64,000 bases of DNA from Roseimaritima sediminicola (GTDB lineage Bacteria; Planctomycetota; Planctomycetia; Pirellulales; Pirellulaceae), in NCBI RefSeq assembly GCF_009618275.1, contig NZ_WIAD01000022.1:26217-90216 (forward strand), read 5' to 3'. Below, piece after piece: positions 8,706 through 17,029 of this stretch. The notes below the pieces were generated by a model. It was not told the origin of the DNA. It ran no database searches and saw only the letters and a program-made list of their open reading frames with translations. Each line of letters begins with the position of its first letter. Positions within the stretch are counted from its first letter, which is position 1. The position numbers and the translations under genes were made by a program.

Positions 8706-9422
8706 ATGTCAGACAAGGGCGACGCGACGGTATCGGTCATCATCCCGGCCTTGAATGAGGCGGCAGCGGTCGCGGCGGCCGTGGAATCGGCCCTCGAGCA
8801 GCACGCCGACGAGGTGATCGTCGTCGACGGCGGCAGCCGGGACGCCACGATCGAGACGGCCGAGCGAGCCGGAGCGAGGGTCTTGTCCAGCTCGGCCGGA
8901 CGGGCGCGGCAGCAGAATGCGGGTGCGGAAGCGGCCGGCGGCGAAATGCTGGTCTTCCTGCACGCAGACAATCGCCTGGGCGCTGATCCGACGGGCCGAA
9001 CCTGTCTGGAGCAGCTGCGCGAAGCCGCGGCCGGGGACCGCGGTCTGTGGGGAGCTTTTCGCCACCGGATCGAATCGGCTCGCTGGGGTTTTCGCGTGAT
9101 CGAGTGGGGCGACAGCCGCCGCGTCCGCTGGCGGGGGATTCCCTTTGGCGACCAAGGAATCTTTGTGCCGCGAAGCCGATTCTGGGCGACCGGCGGTTTT
9201 CCGGACCAGCCGCTGATGGAGGACGTGTTGCTGGCCAAACGACTGCGCCGCCAGCGCTGGCCGCGGCTGCTCGCTGGTCCGGTGTACAGCAGTGCGAGGC
9301 GTTGGGAGAAACACGGCATCGTGCGGCAAACGGCTCGCAACTGGACGTTGCAGCTGGCCCACGCCGGCGGCGCCTCGCCCGAGCGACTGGCCGAATTCTA
9401 CCGCCGCCACGACCAAGCCTAA
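8706..9422 (+). CDS. TIGR04283-like family 2 glycosyltransferase
   Basis: A 238-residue GT-A glycosyltransferase. It opens with VSVIIPALNEAAAVAAAVES and has VIVVDGGSRDAT, a metal-binding HADNRLG in place of DxD (about residue 90), and GDQGIFVPRSRF with an acceptor-site MEDVLLAKRLR. This length and order match the TIGR04283 family, often associated with arsenosugar or similar small-glycan biosynthesis. The ATG at 8706 is the start nearest the conserved strand. An upstream in-frame ATG at 8664 is less likely. The stop TAA (9420-9422) is the second to fourth base of a MITE-like element, so the gene may have lost its original C-terminal end or stop. The acceptor is unknown. Confidence 0.82.
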   Translation: MSDKGDATVSVIIPALNEAAAVAAAVESALEQHADEVIVVDGGSRDATIETAERAGARVLSSSAGRARQQNAGAEAAGGEMLVFLHADNRLGADPTGRTCLEQLREAAAGDRGLWGAFRHRIESARWGFRVIEWGDSRRVRWRGIPFGDQGIFVPRSRFWATGGFPDQPLMEDVLLAKRLRRQRWPRLLAGPVYSSARRWEKHGIVRQTARNWTLQLAHAGGASPERLAEFYRRHDQA

Positions 9423-9591
9423 GCACGTCGGCATGAATCTTTCGGTGAAACCCCGCGACAACACCCTCCCGCGCAGCGGGAGGTCGGGCTCTTAGGTCCG
9501 GGGAGGGCCCTACGAAAACCCTCTCCGGGCCTAAGAGGCCGACTCTCCCAGAGGGAGAGTAAAGCCGAATGAAATGTTGCGACGTGCTTAG
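9419..9591 (+). mobile_element. MITE-like element, 173 bp, copy 1
   Basis: It is bounded by perfect 12-bp terminal inverted repeats CTAAGCACGTCG ... CGACGTGCTTAG. Inside are two GC-rich hairpins (ACCCTCCCGC/GCGGGAGG and CCGGGGAGGG/CCCTCTCCGGG) and no coding potential. A near-identical copy is at 19720-19893 and the left 107 bp of a third at 63894-64000. The TAA in the left end is the stop codon of the preceding glycosyltransferase. No transposase is present, so it would be non-autonomous. Confidence 0.8.
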
Positions 9592-9690
9592 TAAGCTCGG
9601 CTGTCCCAAAGTAGCTCGGCTGTCCCAAAGTAGCTCGGCTGTCCCAGCCGAGAATGCACTGCTTCGTCTCGGCTGGGACAGCCGAGCTAC
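9592..9690 (+). repeat. Short tandem and inverted repeats (family 3 fragments)
   Basis: Three near-identical 19-20-base units (AGCTCGGCTGTCCCAAA type) lie directly downstream of the MITE. The third runs into a long stem, GCTCGGCTGTCCCAGCCGAG, mirrored by CTCGGCTGGGACAGCCGAGC. It belongs to the same family as 7060-7260 and 29111-29233. Nothing else is recognisable between 9692 and 9825. Confidence 0.75.
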
Positions 9691-9825
9691 TCTTTTCGGC
9701 TGCTTCCCGCGGGGGTCCGCGGTTCCGGATGCGGGACCCGAGGGAACTATTGGCACTGCGCTTGCATCGAACTAGCTGAGGCGGACTTCTATCTGACAAT
9801 CATTAGCCACTGGGAAGCCCTGTTT

Positions 9826-10338
9826 GTGAGCTCGCCTGAAGAAGTACCACAGAATGACGCCGCGACGTCCGTGCCGCCACACCGGATTGCTCAGGTACGG
9901 CAGGCCCAGTCGATAACGCTTCGCACCGTTTCGCGGCGCTCGGGCGTTCCGGTGCGGCAGCTGCGAGCCGAAGAGGAGTCAGGCGGGGGCGAGTTGACCC
10001 TTTCGGCCCTCCACCGGTGGGCTCGAGCTCTGGACGTGCCGGTCACGGAATTGTTGACCGAACCCGAGGGCGGCTTGACCGATACGATTGCCCAGCGAGC
10101 TCGATTGGTGCGGGTGATGAAGACGATCGAAGCGTTGCGAGCCCATGCCGAATCGCCGGCCATGCGGCGGATCGCCGATCGGCTGCGCGACCAGTTGCTG
10201 GAGATCATGCCGGAGCTGGACGAGATCACCGCTTGGCCGCGTGAGGGCTCGCGTCGCCAGCCGCACGAGGGCGGGCGGGTGGTCGAACTGCCGTATCGGC
10301 TCGACCGCTTCGAAGCCGGCAGCGATTCGCTGCTGTAA
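9826..10338 (+). CDS. XRE-family helix-turn-helix regulator
   Basis: A 170-residue putative DNA-binding protein starting at a GTG. Residues about 22-72 form a Cro/C1-type HTH (IAQVRQAQSITLRTVSRRSG, then the recognition region VPVRQLRAEE and LHRWARALDVPVTELL). The remaining helical tail (about 85-135) has no recognised sensor domain. It lies 136 bp upstream of the HtrA protease gene on the same strand, so a link to envelope stress control is possible, but nothing in the sequence proves it. The target is unknown. Confidence 0.7.
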   Translation: MSSPEEVPQNDAATSVPPHRIAQVRQAQSITLRTVSRRSGVPVRQLRAEEESGGGELTLSALHRWARALDVPVTELLTEPEGGLTDTIAQRARLVRVMKTIEALRAHAESPAMRRIADRLRDQLLEIMPELDEITAWPREGSRRQPHEGGRVVELPYRLDRFEAGSDSLL

Positions 10339-10474
10339 GCCGGGTCCTGAGCCGGGTTGAAAGCAAGTCTTCTTAATTGGCGCAGATTTTGCCGGAGCCT
10401 TTGCGGATGCGCGGTCGGCTGCAATCCTGGCAGATCGCATGTAGAAGTTACATCCGTGAAAGGAAGATTTTACC

Positions 10475-11950
10475 ATGCAAAACGCTTGGAAGACGCTCAG
10501 TCTCACCCTCGGTGCGGCACTGGTTGGCTGTCTCTTGACCGGGGTCGTGCTCAGCTTGCCCACGGCCCTGCAACATGACGCGGTGGCCAATCAGACGCAG
10601 ACTCCCGCCCAGGATCGCTCGGCTCAGGTCGAGAACCAAAACAATTCGACTGCCCAAGATCTCTCCTCGTCGTTTCGCAATGTTGCCGAAGCCCTCCGGC
10701 CGGCGGTGGTCAGCATCCACACCCATGCCACCGAACAGGCGGTTCGCCGGGTGCCACGCGGTTTCGAGGACTTTTTCGGTGGCGGCCGCGGCGGACTGCG
10801 CGAGCGAGTGGGACTGGGCAGCGGCGTGATCGTCCGCCCCGACGGTTACATCCTGACCAATAATCACGTGGTCGCCGGCACCGATCAGTTGGAGGTCCAG
10901 CTCAGCAGCGGGCGGCGGGTCTCGGCATCGATCGTGGGCACCGACCCCGAAACCGATCTGGCGATCATTCAGATCGAAGGCGACGACCACCCCTTTGCCA
11001 AGATGGGCGACAGCGAAGCGATTCGCGTGGGCGAGTGGGTCCTGGCGATCGGCAGCCCGTTCGGGCTGGAGCAAACGGTGACGGCGGGAATCATCAGCGC
11101 CAAAAACCGCGTGCAGGGGATCGTCGGCGAAGGCGAAGGATTCGAGGACTTTCTGCAGACCGATGCGGCCATCAATCCCGGCAACAGCGGCGGTCCGCTG
11201 GTGAACCTGCGCGGCGAAGTCGTGGGGATCAACACGGCCATCGAATCGCGCAGCGGCGGATCCAACGGCATCGGCTTTGCCATCCCCAGCGCGATGGCGA
11301 TTCCGATCGTAAATAGCATCATCGAATCGGGATCGGTCCAGCGCGGGTTTTTGGGAGCCCAGGTCAGTGACGTGACCGAAGCGGCCAGCGACGAATTCGG
11401 CTTGAAGGTGCAAAGCGGAGCCTTGATCCGCGGCGTCCTGGAAGACCAGCCGGCCGCCGAGGGCGGCCTCCAGCCGGGCGATGTCGTGCTGCGGATCGAC
11501 CAGCGCGAAATCAAGAACAGTTCCCAACTGCGAAACTACGTCGCCTCCCGCCGTCCGGGCAGCGTGCTGCAGATGCAGGTCGACCGCCTGGGCCAACGAC
11601 TGCAGTTGTCGGTCACCCTGGGACAGCGCAGCCGCGAAGCGATGGCGATGTTCCGCGCCGGCGACTCCGGGATCGGAGCCGACCTGGAACCGCTGGACGA
11701 ACGCACCGCCCGGCAGCTGGGCTATGAAAACCTGAACACCGGGCTGGTGGTCACCCAGATCGAACGCGGCAGTTTGGCCGAACGATCGGGGCTGCGGATC
11801 GGAGACGTGATCGTGGCGGTCAACGGCCAGGATGCCGACAGCGTGGAGGTGCTGCGCGAAGCGATCGAGCAGACGCGAACCGCCGGCAAGGCCAGCCAGT
11901 TGGTGGTGTTGACCGGCAACATCCGGCGGCTGATCGTGATTCGGCCGTAG
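10475..11950 (+). CDS. HtrA/DegP-type periplasmic serine protease with two PDZ domains
   Basis: Envelope protein quality-control protease of 491 residues. An N-terminal signal or anchor segment (about 10-30) is followed by the trypsin-like domain with a full catalytic triad: H131 (LTNNHVV), D161 (ETDLAI) and S238 (NPGNSGGPL). Two PDZ domains follow, at about 285-375 (GFLGAQVSDV...DVVLRIDQ) and 395-485 (GIGADLEPL...IGDVIVAVNGQ), as in DegP/DegQ. An AAAGGAAG ribosome-binding site lies about 10 bases before the ATG. A low-complexity linker around 85-100 (FFGGGRGGLRERVG) corresponds to the LA loop. All key residues are present, so it is probably active. DegP versus DegQ cannot be distinguished. 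Confidence 0.92.
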   Translation: MQNAWKTLSLTLGAALVGCLLTGVVLSLPTALQHDAVANQTQTPAQDRSAQVENQNNSTAQDLSSSFRNVAEALRPAVVSIHTHATEQAVRRVPRGFEDFFGGGRGGLRERVGLGSGVIVRPDGYILTNNHVVAGTDQLEVQLSSGRRVSASIVGTDPETDLAIIQIEGDDHPFAKMGDSEAIRVGEWVLAIGSPFGLEQTVTAGIISAKNRVQGIVGEGEGFEDFLQTDAAINPGNSGGPLVNLRGEVVGINTAIESRSGGSNGIGFAIPSAMAIPIVNSIIESGSVQRGFLGAQVSDVTEAASDEFGLKVQSGALIRGVLEDQPAAEGGLQPGDVVLRIDQREIKNSSQLRNYVASRRPGSVLQMQVDRLGQRLQLSVTLGQRSREAMAMFRAGDSGIGADLEPLDERTARQLGYENLNTGLVVTQIERGSLAERSGLRIGDVIVAVNGQDADSVEVLREAIEQTRTAGKASQLVVLTGNIRRLIVIRP

Positions 11951-11974
11951 GCAGCCGAAGTTTGGGGTAGCGCC

Positions 11975-12055
11975 GAAGTCCAGGCTTCAGCCGCCCGGTG
12001 CGCCGCAGTGAATCGCCTGAAGGCTAGACTCCAACGATTCGCGGCCCGTCAAATC
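11975..12055 (+). repeat. Imperfect palindromic repeat (family 4)
   Basis: GAAGTCCAGGCTTCAGCCG pairs with a downstream GCCTGAAGGCTAGACTCC. It shares its arms with 48893-48972. A short fragment of family 3 (CACAGGCTGGAAGCCTATGCC) follows at 12076-12098. Together they fill the gap between htrA and the cyclase. Confidence 0.65.
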
Positions 12056-12192
12056 GCGGGAGTCGGGATGCGGCTTTCACAGGCTGGAAGCCTATGCCAC
12101 TGGAACCCTATGCCACAGCTTGGGCGTTCCTTGCTTACAATGGACGCTCCCACCCCGCCCTACCCCTCCCCACCTTCGCCTTCGAGCCCTCT

Positions 12193-14286
12193 GTGAACGA
12201 GAATCCCGTTTCTGATCCTCCGAGTGTATCCGTACCGGCTCGAGGCGATGCGGACGCGCCCCTCGAAGCGGCTCTGCGGCAGTGGCGCGAGCATCTGCTC
12301 GAGCGACGTGATCCGGCCGGACACTGGGTGGGAGCCCTTTCGCCATCGGCGCTGTCGACCGCCACGGCCGTCAGCGCTTTGGTCACGGTCCTGCGAAGCG
12401 GTGCTACGGCTCCGGGCGAAACCGCAGCCCTCCGCGGCTTGGTCTCGGGCGGGCTGAAGTACCTGGCCGCCAACCAGCGGCCCGATGGCGGCTTTGGCGA
12501 TACCGATCGCAGCCATTCGAACATCGCCACCAGCTACCTGGCGCTGGCCGCCTGGCATCTGGCTACCGAGGTGCTCGCGGAAGGCGCGAGCGGCACGGAA
12601 GCCGGACCGCGCAATCCAGCCTCAGAAAACCCGCCGGACCCGGCGTTGGCTCGCCGCGTCGAGGCCTACATCGCCCGGGCGGGCGGGCTGGACGGACTGC
12701 GGCGCCGCTACGGCAAGGACAAAACGTTCGTCGTCCCGATCATGACCAACTGTGCGATCGCCGGGATCGTTCCCTGGCGCGACGTACCGCGCTTGCCTTT
12801 CGAGGCGGCCGTGTTTCCGCAGGCCATGTATCGGTTCCTGCGGATGCCGGTGGTCAGCTACGCGATTCCCGCTTTGGTGGCGATCGGCCAAACCCGTCAT
12901 TTTCACGGACCGCGAACTTGGCTTCCGGTACGGCTGGTGCGAGCGGCCGCCGTCGAGCCGACGATGAAGGTGCTCGGGCGGATGCAGCCCGACAGCGGCG
13001 GTTATCTGGAAGCCACTCCGCTGACCTCGTTCGTCCTGATGAGCCTCGCGGCGACCGGCCGTGGCGATCACGACGTGGCCCGCAACTGCGTTCGCTTTCT
13101 GGTCGACAGCGTGCTGCCCGACGGTAGTTGGCCGATCGATACGAACCTGGCCACCTGGGTGACTTCGCTGGCGATGCACGCCCTGGACCACGCCGACACG
13201 GTGCTGGAAGAAGACAGTTCGCAGTGGTGCAGCGAGAGCTTGATCGCGTGGCACCGAAATTGTCAGCATCGCGAGCGCCACCCCTTCACCGGGACCGATC
13301 CCGGCGGCTGGGGCTGGAGCGATTTAAGCGGGGCGGTGCCCGACGGAGATGACACGCCGGCGGCGCTGTTGGCGCTGGCCGCCGCGCGGCAGCGGCCCGC
13401 CGGCCAGCTGCAGCGGGCATCGCTGGGCAAAGCCTTTACCGACGCTCGCCGCTGGTTGCTCGGGCTGCAGAACCGCGATGGAGGCTGGCCCACGTTCTGT
13501 CGCGGCTGGGGCAAGCTGCCCTTTGACCGCAGCAGTGTGGATCTGACGGCTCATGCGATCCGGGCCCTGACCGCCACGGCCGGCGACGAGTTGGATCCGG
13601 CGGCCGAGCGAGCGATCCGCCGCGGCTACCGGTTTCTCGCCGCCGAGCAAACGAGCGAGGGAGCTTGGATGCCGCTGTGGTTTGGCAATCAGGACGAAGC
13701 TCAGGAGGACAATCCGTGGTACGGCACCGCCCGGGTCCTGCTGGCCCTGGCCGAAGCGCCGCCCGGTGAGGGTACGGAGGCCTGGACGCGGCGGATCGCC
13801 GCCGCGTGCCGGTACCTGCTGGAGCATCGCAACGCCGACGGCGGCTGGGGGGGCGGGCCGTCCCTGACCGACTGGTTGCGGCGGCAGAATCTGGCGGATC
13901 GAGACGAGGATGACCTGGTGATCCGCAGCAGTATCGAGGAAACGGCCGTGGTTACCGAGGCGTTGGCCGCCGTACTGCTGGCGGCTCAGCGAAACTTGTG
14001 GGATTTGGGGCGGTTCTCCGCGGCGACGCCCACGGAGCGAGGTGAGGCAGATAAAATGGAGGCGGCCTTGCGAGCGGCAGTGCTCCGCGGCGCGGGGTTT
14101 TTGCAGCAGGTCATTCGGTCGGGCCGGCACCACGAGCCCTGGCCGATCGGTTTTTACTTTGCCAAACTCTGGTATCACGAATCCCTGTACCCCGCCGTTT
14201 TTGCGACTGCCGCCCTGTCGCGGGTTCTAAAGCTGTTACGCTGTAACGCCGCCACGTCGATACTGCCCGCCCATCCATTGAATTGA
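12193..14286 (+). CDS. Class II terpene cyclase (squalene-hopene cyclase-like)
   Basis: A 697-residue member of the squalene/oxidosqualene cyclase family, made of alpha/alpha-barrel repeats with QW-type motifs (QRPDGGFGDTD, QNRDGGWPTF, NADGGWGGG). The proton-donating DxDD motif is intact: D384-G-D386-D387, inside GGWGW...PDGDDT, as in hopene cyclases. A SHC-like FDRSSVDLTAHAIRAL follows. The chain otherwise diverges from classical hopene cyclases, so squalene as substrate is not assured. The GTG at 12193 is chosen because the upstream in-frame ATG (12094) sits in repeat sequence. Its stop abuts a prenyl synthetase fusion gene, and a DUF98 gene follows, so the three likely form one terpenoid operon. 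It should be a peripheral membrane enzyme. Confidence 0.82.
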   Translation: MNENPVSDPPSVSVPARGDADAPLEAALRQWREHLLERRDPAGHWVGALSPSALSTATAVSALVTVLRSGATAPGETAALRGLVSGGLKYLAANQRPDGGFGDTDRSHSNIATSYLALAAWHLATEVLAEGASGTEAGPRNPASENPPDPALARRVEAYIARAGGLDGLRRRYGKDKTFVVPIMTNCAIAGIVPWRDVPRLPFEAAVFPQAMYRFLRMPVVSYAIPALVAIGQTRHFHGPRTWLPVRLVRAAAVEPTMKVLGRMQPDSGGYLEATPLTSFVLMSLAATGRGDHDVARNCVRFLVDSVLPDGSWPIDTNLATWVTSLAMHALDHADTVLEEDSSQWCSESLIAWHRNCQHRERHPFTGTDPGGWGWSDLSGAVPDGDDTPAALLALAAARQRPAGQLQRASLGKAFTDARRWLLGLQNRDGGWPTFCRGWGKLPFDRSSVDLTAHAIRALTATAGDELDPAAERAIRRGYRFLAAEQTSEGAWMPLWFGNQDEAQEDNPWYGTARVLLALAEAPPGEGTEAWTRRIAAACRYLLEHRNADGGWGGGPSLTDWLRRQNLADRDEDDLVIRSSIEETAVVTEALAAVLLAAQRNLWDLGRFSAATPTERGEADKMEAALRAAVLRGAGFLQQVIRSGRHHEPWPIGFYFAKLWYHESLYPAVFATAALSRVLKLLRCNAATSILPAHPLN

Positions 14287-14297
14287 GGACCTTTGAC

Positions 14298-16148
14298 TTG
14301 TCGACCGCGCCGATTCCCGCTACCGATGCCGGTTCCCCGTCGCCTGCCGCCACGGCCGAGACGCCGCGCCGCAGCGCCCGCCGTAAGACCAGTCATCTGA
14401 AGGAAGTGCCGCAGTCCCGAGAGCTACGCGACAGCCTCCGCCGCCGCTGCGAAGAGGTCGCCGCACGGCTCGATAAATCGGTGCCGCTGACCAAGGACCA
14501 GATGGAACAGGTGGCCCGGCGAACGCTCGAAGAAGCCGGCTTGCCCGAAGGCTACGTGGGCTGGGCCATGGTCATGCTCAGCACCGCCTTCTGGAAGGAC
14601 TCGGTCGCCGCGACCGACCCCTCGCGGCGGCTGTTCCTGTTGCCCCACTGCTTGAAGCACGCCGAAGGTTGTCCCGCCGAATACGACCAATTCGGCATGG
14701 ACTGTAAACGCTGTGGCGCCTGCTCGATCGCCGACTTTCGCAGCGAAGCCGAAGCGCGTGGGTACCGCGTGCTGGTCGCCGAAGGCTCGCCCGTCGTGAT
14801 GAAGATCATCGTTTCGGGCTATGTCGACGCGATCGTCGGCGTGGCTTGCCTGAACGTGCTGGAAAAAGCGATCGACAAAATCCTCCTGGCCGGCATCCCC
14901 TGCATGGCCGTGCCGCTGCTCAGCAGCGACTGCCGCAACACCAGCGTCGACGAGGACTGGGTGGCGGAAATGATCCGCACCGAGTACCGCCCGGCCAAGC
15001 GGCGCACGCGAACCTACGTGCATCTGATGCGGGCCGCGGCGGACCTGTTCCAGCCCGAGTCGCTGCAGCGGATCATTCCGCCGCTGCGCTGCGAGTCGAT
15101 TCCCGAATTGCCCGCCGGCGACGATCCGCTGGCCGGTGTCGACCCGATCGCGGCCACCGAAGTCATCGCCTACGACTTTCTGGCTCGCGGCGGAAAACAT
15201 TCCCGGCCTTTCATCACACTGGCCGCTTACGACGCCCTCACCGGCGACCGCTGCACCGGTGAAGGGGGCGAGGAGCACACGGCGGAGATCTCCGACTCGG
15301 TGCGCCGGGCCGCGATGTCGATCGAAACGTTTCATAAAGCCAGTTTGGTTCACGACGACATCGAAGACGACGATGCCTATCGCTACGGCCAACCCGCCCT
15401 GCACCACCGCTACGGGTTGCCCACGGCGATCAACGTCGGCGACTATCTGATCGGGATGGGGTACCGGTTGGTCAGCCGCGAAGCCGGCACGTTGGGTTCC
15501 GAAACCACCGCCGACATTCTGGACAACCTGGCCGCGGCCCACATGCGGCTGGCCGAGGGGCAAGGAGCGGAATTGATTTGGCGGGACGCTCGCGACAAAC
15601 GCCTCAAGCCCATCGATGCCTTGAAGGTGTACGCCCTGAAGACCTCGCCGGCGTTCGAAGCGGCGTTGTACAGCGGCATCCGTTTGGCGGGCGACGCGAG
15701 CGGTTATGTCGAAGCGATCCGCAACTTCAGCCGTAACCTGGGCGTGGCCTTTCAGATCTTAAACGACCTCGGGGACTGGAGCGGCGACAGCGACAACAAA
15801 CTGATGGCGGCCGGTGACGTGCTGGGCGGTCGTCCGACGGTGCTTTGGGCGCTGGCCCTGGCGGGACTGGACGAAGACGGCCAGAACGAATTGCTGGGGA
15901 CCGTAGCCGAAGACAGTCCGTTGTCCGATGCCCAGCAAGTGGCCACGGTGCGGCGGTTGTACGAGCGTTCGGGCGCCTTCGATGCGGCTCGGCGCCTGGT
16001 CGACAAACACCAGCAGCGTGCCGAAGCGGTGGCCGACGAAATCGACAACGAACCGCTCCGCCGGCTGCTGTACTTCCTGGTCGACACCGTGCTCGAGCGG
16101 CCCAGCGAAGCGGCCCCGCCGGTGGTCCCGCTGGCCTTGCCCAGCTGA
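14298..16148 (+). CDS. DUF116 - polyprenyl synthetase fusion protein
   Basis: A 616-residue two-domain protein. Residues about 45-250 match DUF116: a cysteine-rich HCLKHAEGC ... DCKRCGACS cluster that could bind an Fe-S centre or zinc, followed by VVMKIIVSGYVDAIVGVACL. Residues about 280-600 are a trans-isoprenyl diphosphate synthase with the first aspartate-rich motif D353-D-I-E-D357 (KASLVHDDIEDDD), GGKHSRP for IPP binding, and a second motif N489-D490-LG-D493 (QILNDLGDW) whose first position is Asn. The TTG at 14298 is preceded by GAGGA eight bases upstream. An in-frame TTG at 14283 overlapping the cyclase stop is the alternative. Coupling to the cyclase gene suggests it supplies the prenyl substrate. 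Chain length is unknown. Confidence 0.85.
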   Translation: MSTAPIPATDAGSPSPAATAETPRRSARRKTSHLKEVPQSRELRDSLRRRCEEVAARLDKSVPLTKDQMEQVARRTLEEAGLPEGYVGWAMVMLSTAFWKDSVAATDPSRRLFLLPHCLKHAEGCPAEYDQFGMDCKRCGACSIADFRSEAEARGYRVLVAEGSPVVMKIIVSGYVDAIVGVACLNVLEKAIDKILLAGIPCMAVPLLSSDCRNTSVDEDWVAEMIRTEYRPAKRRTRTYVHLMRAAADLFQPESLQRIIPPLRCESIPELPAGDDPLAGVDPIAATEVIAYDFLARGGKHSRPFITLAAYDALTGDRCTGEGGEEHTAEISDSVRRAAMSIETFHKASLVHDDIEDDDAYRYGQPALHHRYGLPTAINVGDYLIGMGYRLVSREAGTLGSETTADILDNLAAAHMRLAEGQGAELIWRDARDKRLKPIDALKVYALKTSPAFEAALYSGIRLAGDASGYVEAIRNFSRNLGVAFQILNDLGDWSGDSDNKLMAAGDVLGGRPTVLWALALAGLDEDGQNELLGTVAEDSPLSDAQQVATVRRLYERSGAFDAARRLVDKHQQRAEAVADEIDNEPLRRLLYFLVDTVLERPSEAAPPVVPLALPS

Positions 16149-16189
16149 GCATCTCCCTTTCGCCGGTAGGTTCGGCCCCGCCTTCTTCA

Positions 16190-16235
16190 CCCTCCCTCCG
16201 GGAGGGTCGGGCTCTCAGGCCCGGGGAGGGCTACT
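16190..16235 (+). repeat. Fragment of the MITE-like repeat
   Basis: CACCCTCCCTCCGGGAGGGT followed by CGGGCTCTCAGGCCCGGGGAG matches the inner hairpins of the 173-bp element at 9419, without its terminal inverted repeats. It is probably a decayed or internally derived copy, sitting between two genes of the terpenoid cluster. Confidence 0.6.
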
Positions 16236-16301
16236 TGCCGTAAACAACGCCAACCCGCCTCCCATCAAACCCACCCCATCCCGGACCTCAGAGCACGACG
16301 C

Positions 16302-16847
16302 GTGAATCCGCTGATCGAACTGGAAGAGTTATGTGGGTTGTTCCCCGAAGCGGACGGCCAACCCTTGTACGCGTCGGCCGAACACGTGGCTCGCGAATCC
16401 ACGCCACCGCCCTACCATGCGATGTTGGTCCACGAGCATCACATGACGGTGACGATGGAGCGGTACCACGACTGCGCGGTGGATGTCGACGTGATCGCCT
16501 CGCGCTCTGTCGACGACCTCTATGCCCGTAAGATCGTGTTGCGAAAGCATGGCCGCGAGCAAGCGGTTCAGTTCGGCATCGTGCGTTTTAATTTTCAGTA
16601 CGTCACGCAGCGCGTACGCGAGCAGATCGAAGCCGGTCAGATTCCACTGGGCCGGGTGTTGATCCAGCACAACGTACTGCGCCACATCGACCTCGGAGCG
16701 ATCGTGCGTTTCGAAGCCGGTCCGGGGTTAGCGCGTTATCTGCAGATGAACGAAGGCGAAGAGACCTACGGCCGGATGGCCACCATCTTTTGCAACGGAG
16801 CCCCGGCGGTGGATCTGCTGGAGATCTCGGCTCCGCTCAGCAGGTAA
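16302..16847 (+). CDS. DUF98 / chorismate pyruvate-lyase-like protein
   Basis: A 181-residue protein resembling the UbiC/DUF98 fold. The central [20 protein letters not shown], the [12 protein letters not shown] strand and the ending [20 protein letters not shown] follow the pattern of chorismate lyases, where an Arg and a Glu near those positions hold the product. If active it would release pyruvate from chorismate to give a hydroxybenzoate. Planctomycete homologues are usually annotated only as hypothetical. It starts at GTG 16302 and follows the prenyl synthetase fusion on the same strand. A hydroxybenzoate-forming enzyme next to a terpene cyclase would fit a meroterpenoid route, but that is inference. 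Confidence 0.6.
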   Translation: MNPLIELEELCGLFPEADGQPLYASAEHVARESTPPPYHAMLVHEHHMTVTMERYHDCAVDVDVIASRSVDDLYARKIVLRKHGREQAVQFGIVRFNFQYVTQRVREQIEAGQIPLGRVLIQHNVLRHIDLGAIVRFEAGPGLARYLQMNEGEETYGRMATIFCNGAPAVDLLEISAPLSR

Positions 16848-16969
16848 GCGGCTTCATCGAGTCGCTGGTCAGGAAAGGTGCTTCGGGCCACACAGTTAAA
16901 AACTAGCAAAACCACCCCACCCGAATGGGCTAATCGAGTTATTGCACGGCTGAGCCGGTAAAAACTCCC

Positions 16970-16975
16970 TATAAT
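16970..16975 (+). promoter_or_regulatory. Candidate -10 box ahead of the cassette-like genes
   Basis: A perfect TATAAT lies 28 bases before the GTTACCC core at 17003. No convincing -35 hexamer sits at 16-18 bp spacing. TTGCAC at 16942 is 22 bp away, too far for a standard promoter. It could drive the three small genes that follow, as Pc promoters do in integrons. Confidence 0.35.
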
Positions 16976-17029
16976 GCCCTACTGACCCGCTAATAATTCA
17001 TTGTTACCCCCAAACAGACAAGCTATACG

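Noticed and set aside
16942..16975. A full sigma-70 promoter (TTGCAC ... TATAAT)
   Set aside because: The spacing is 22 bp, outside the usual 16-18. Only the TATAAT is listed, with low confidence.
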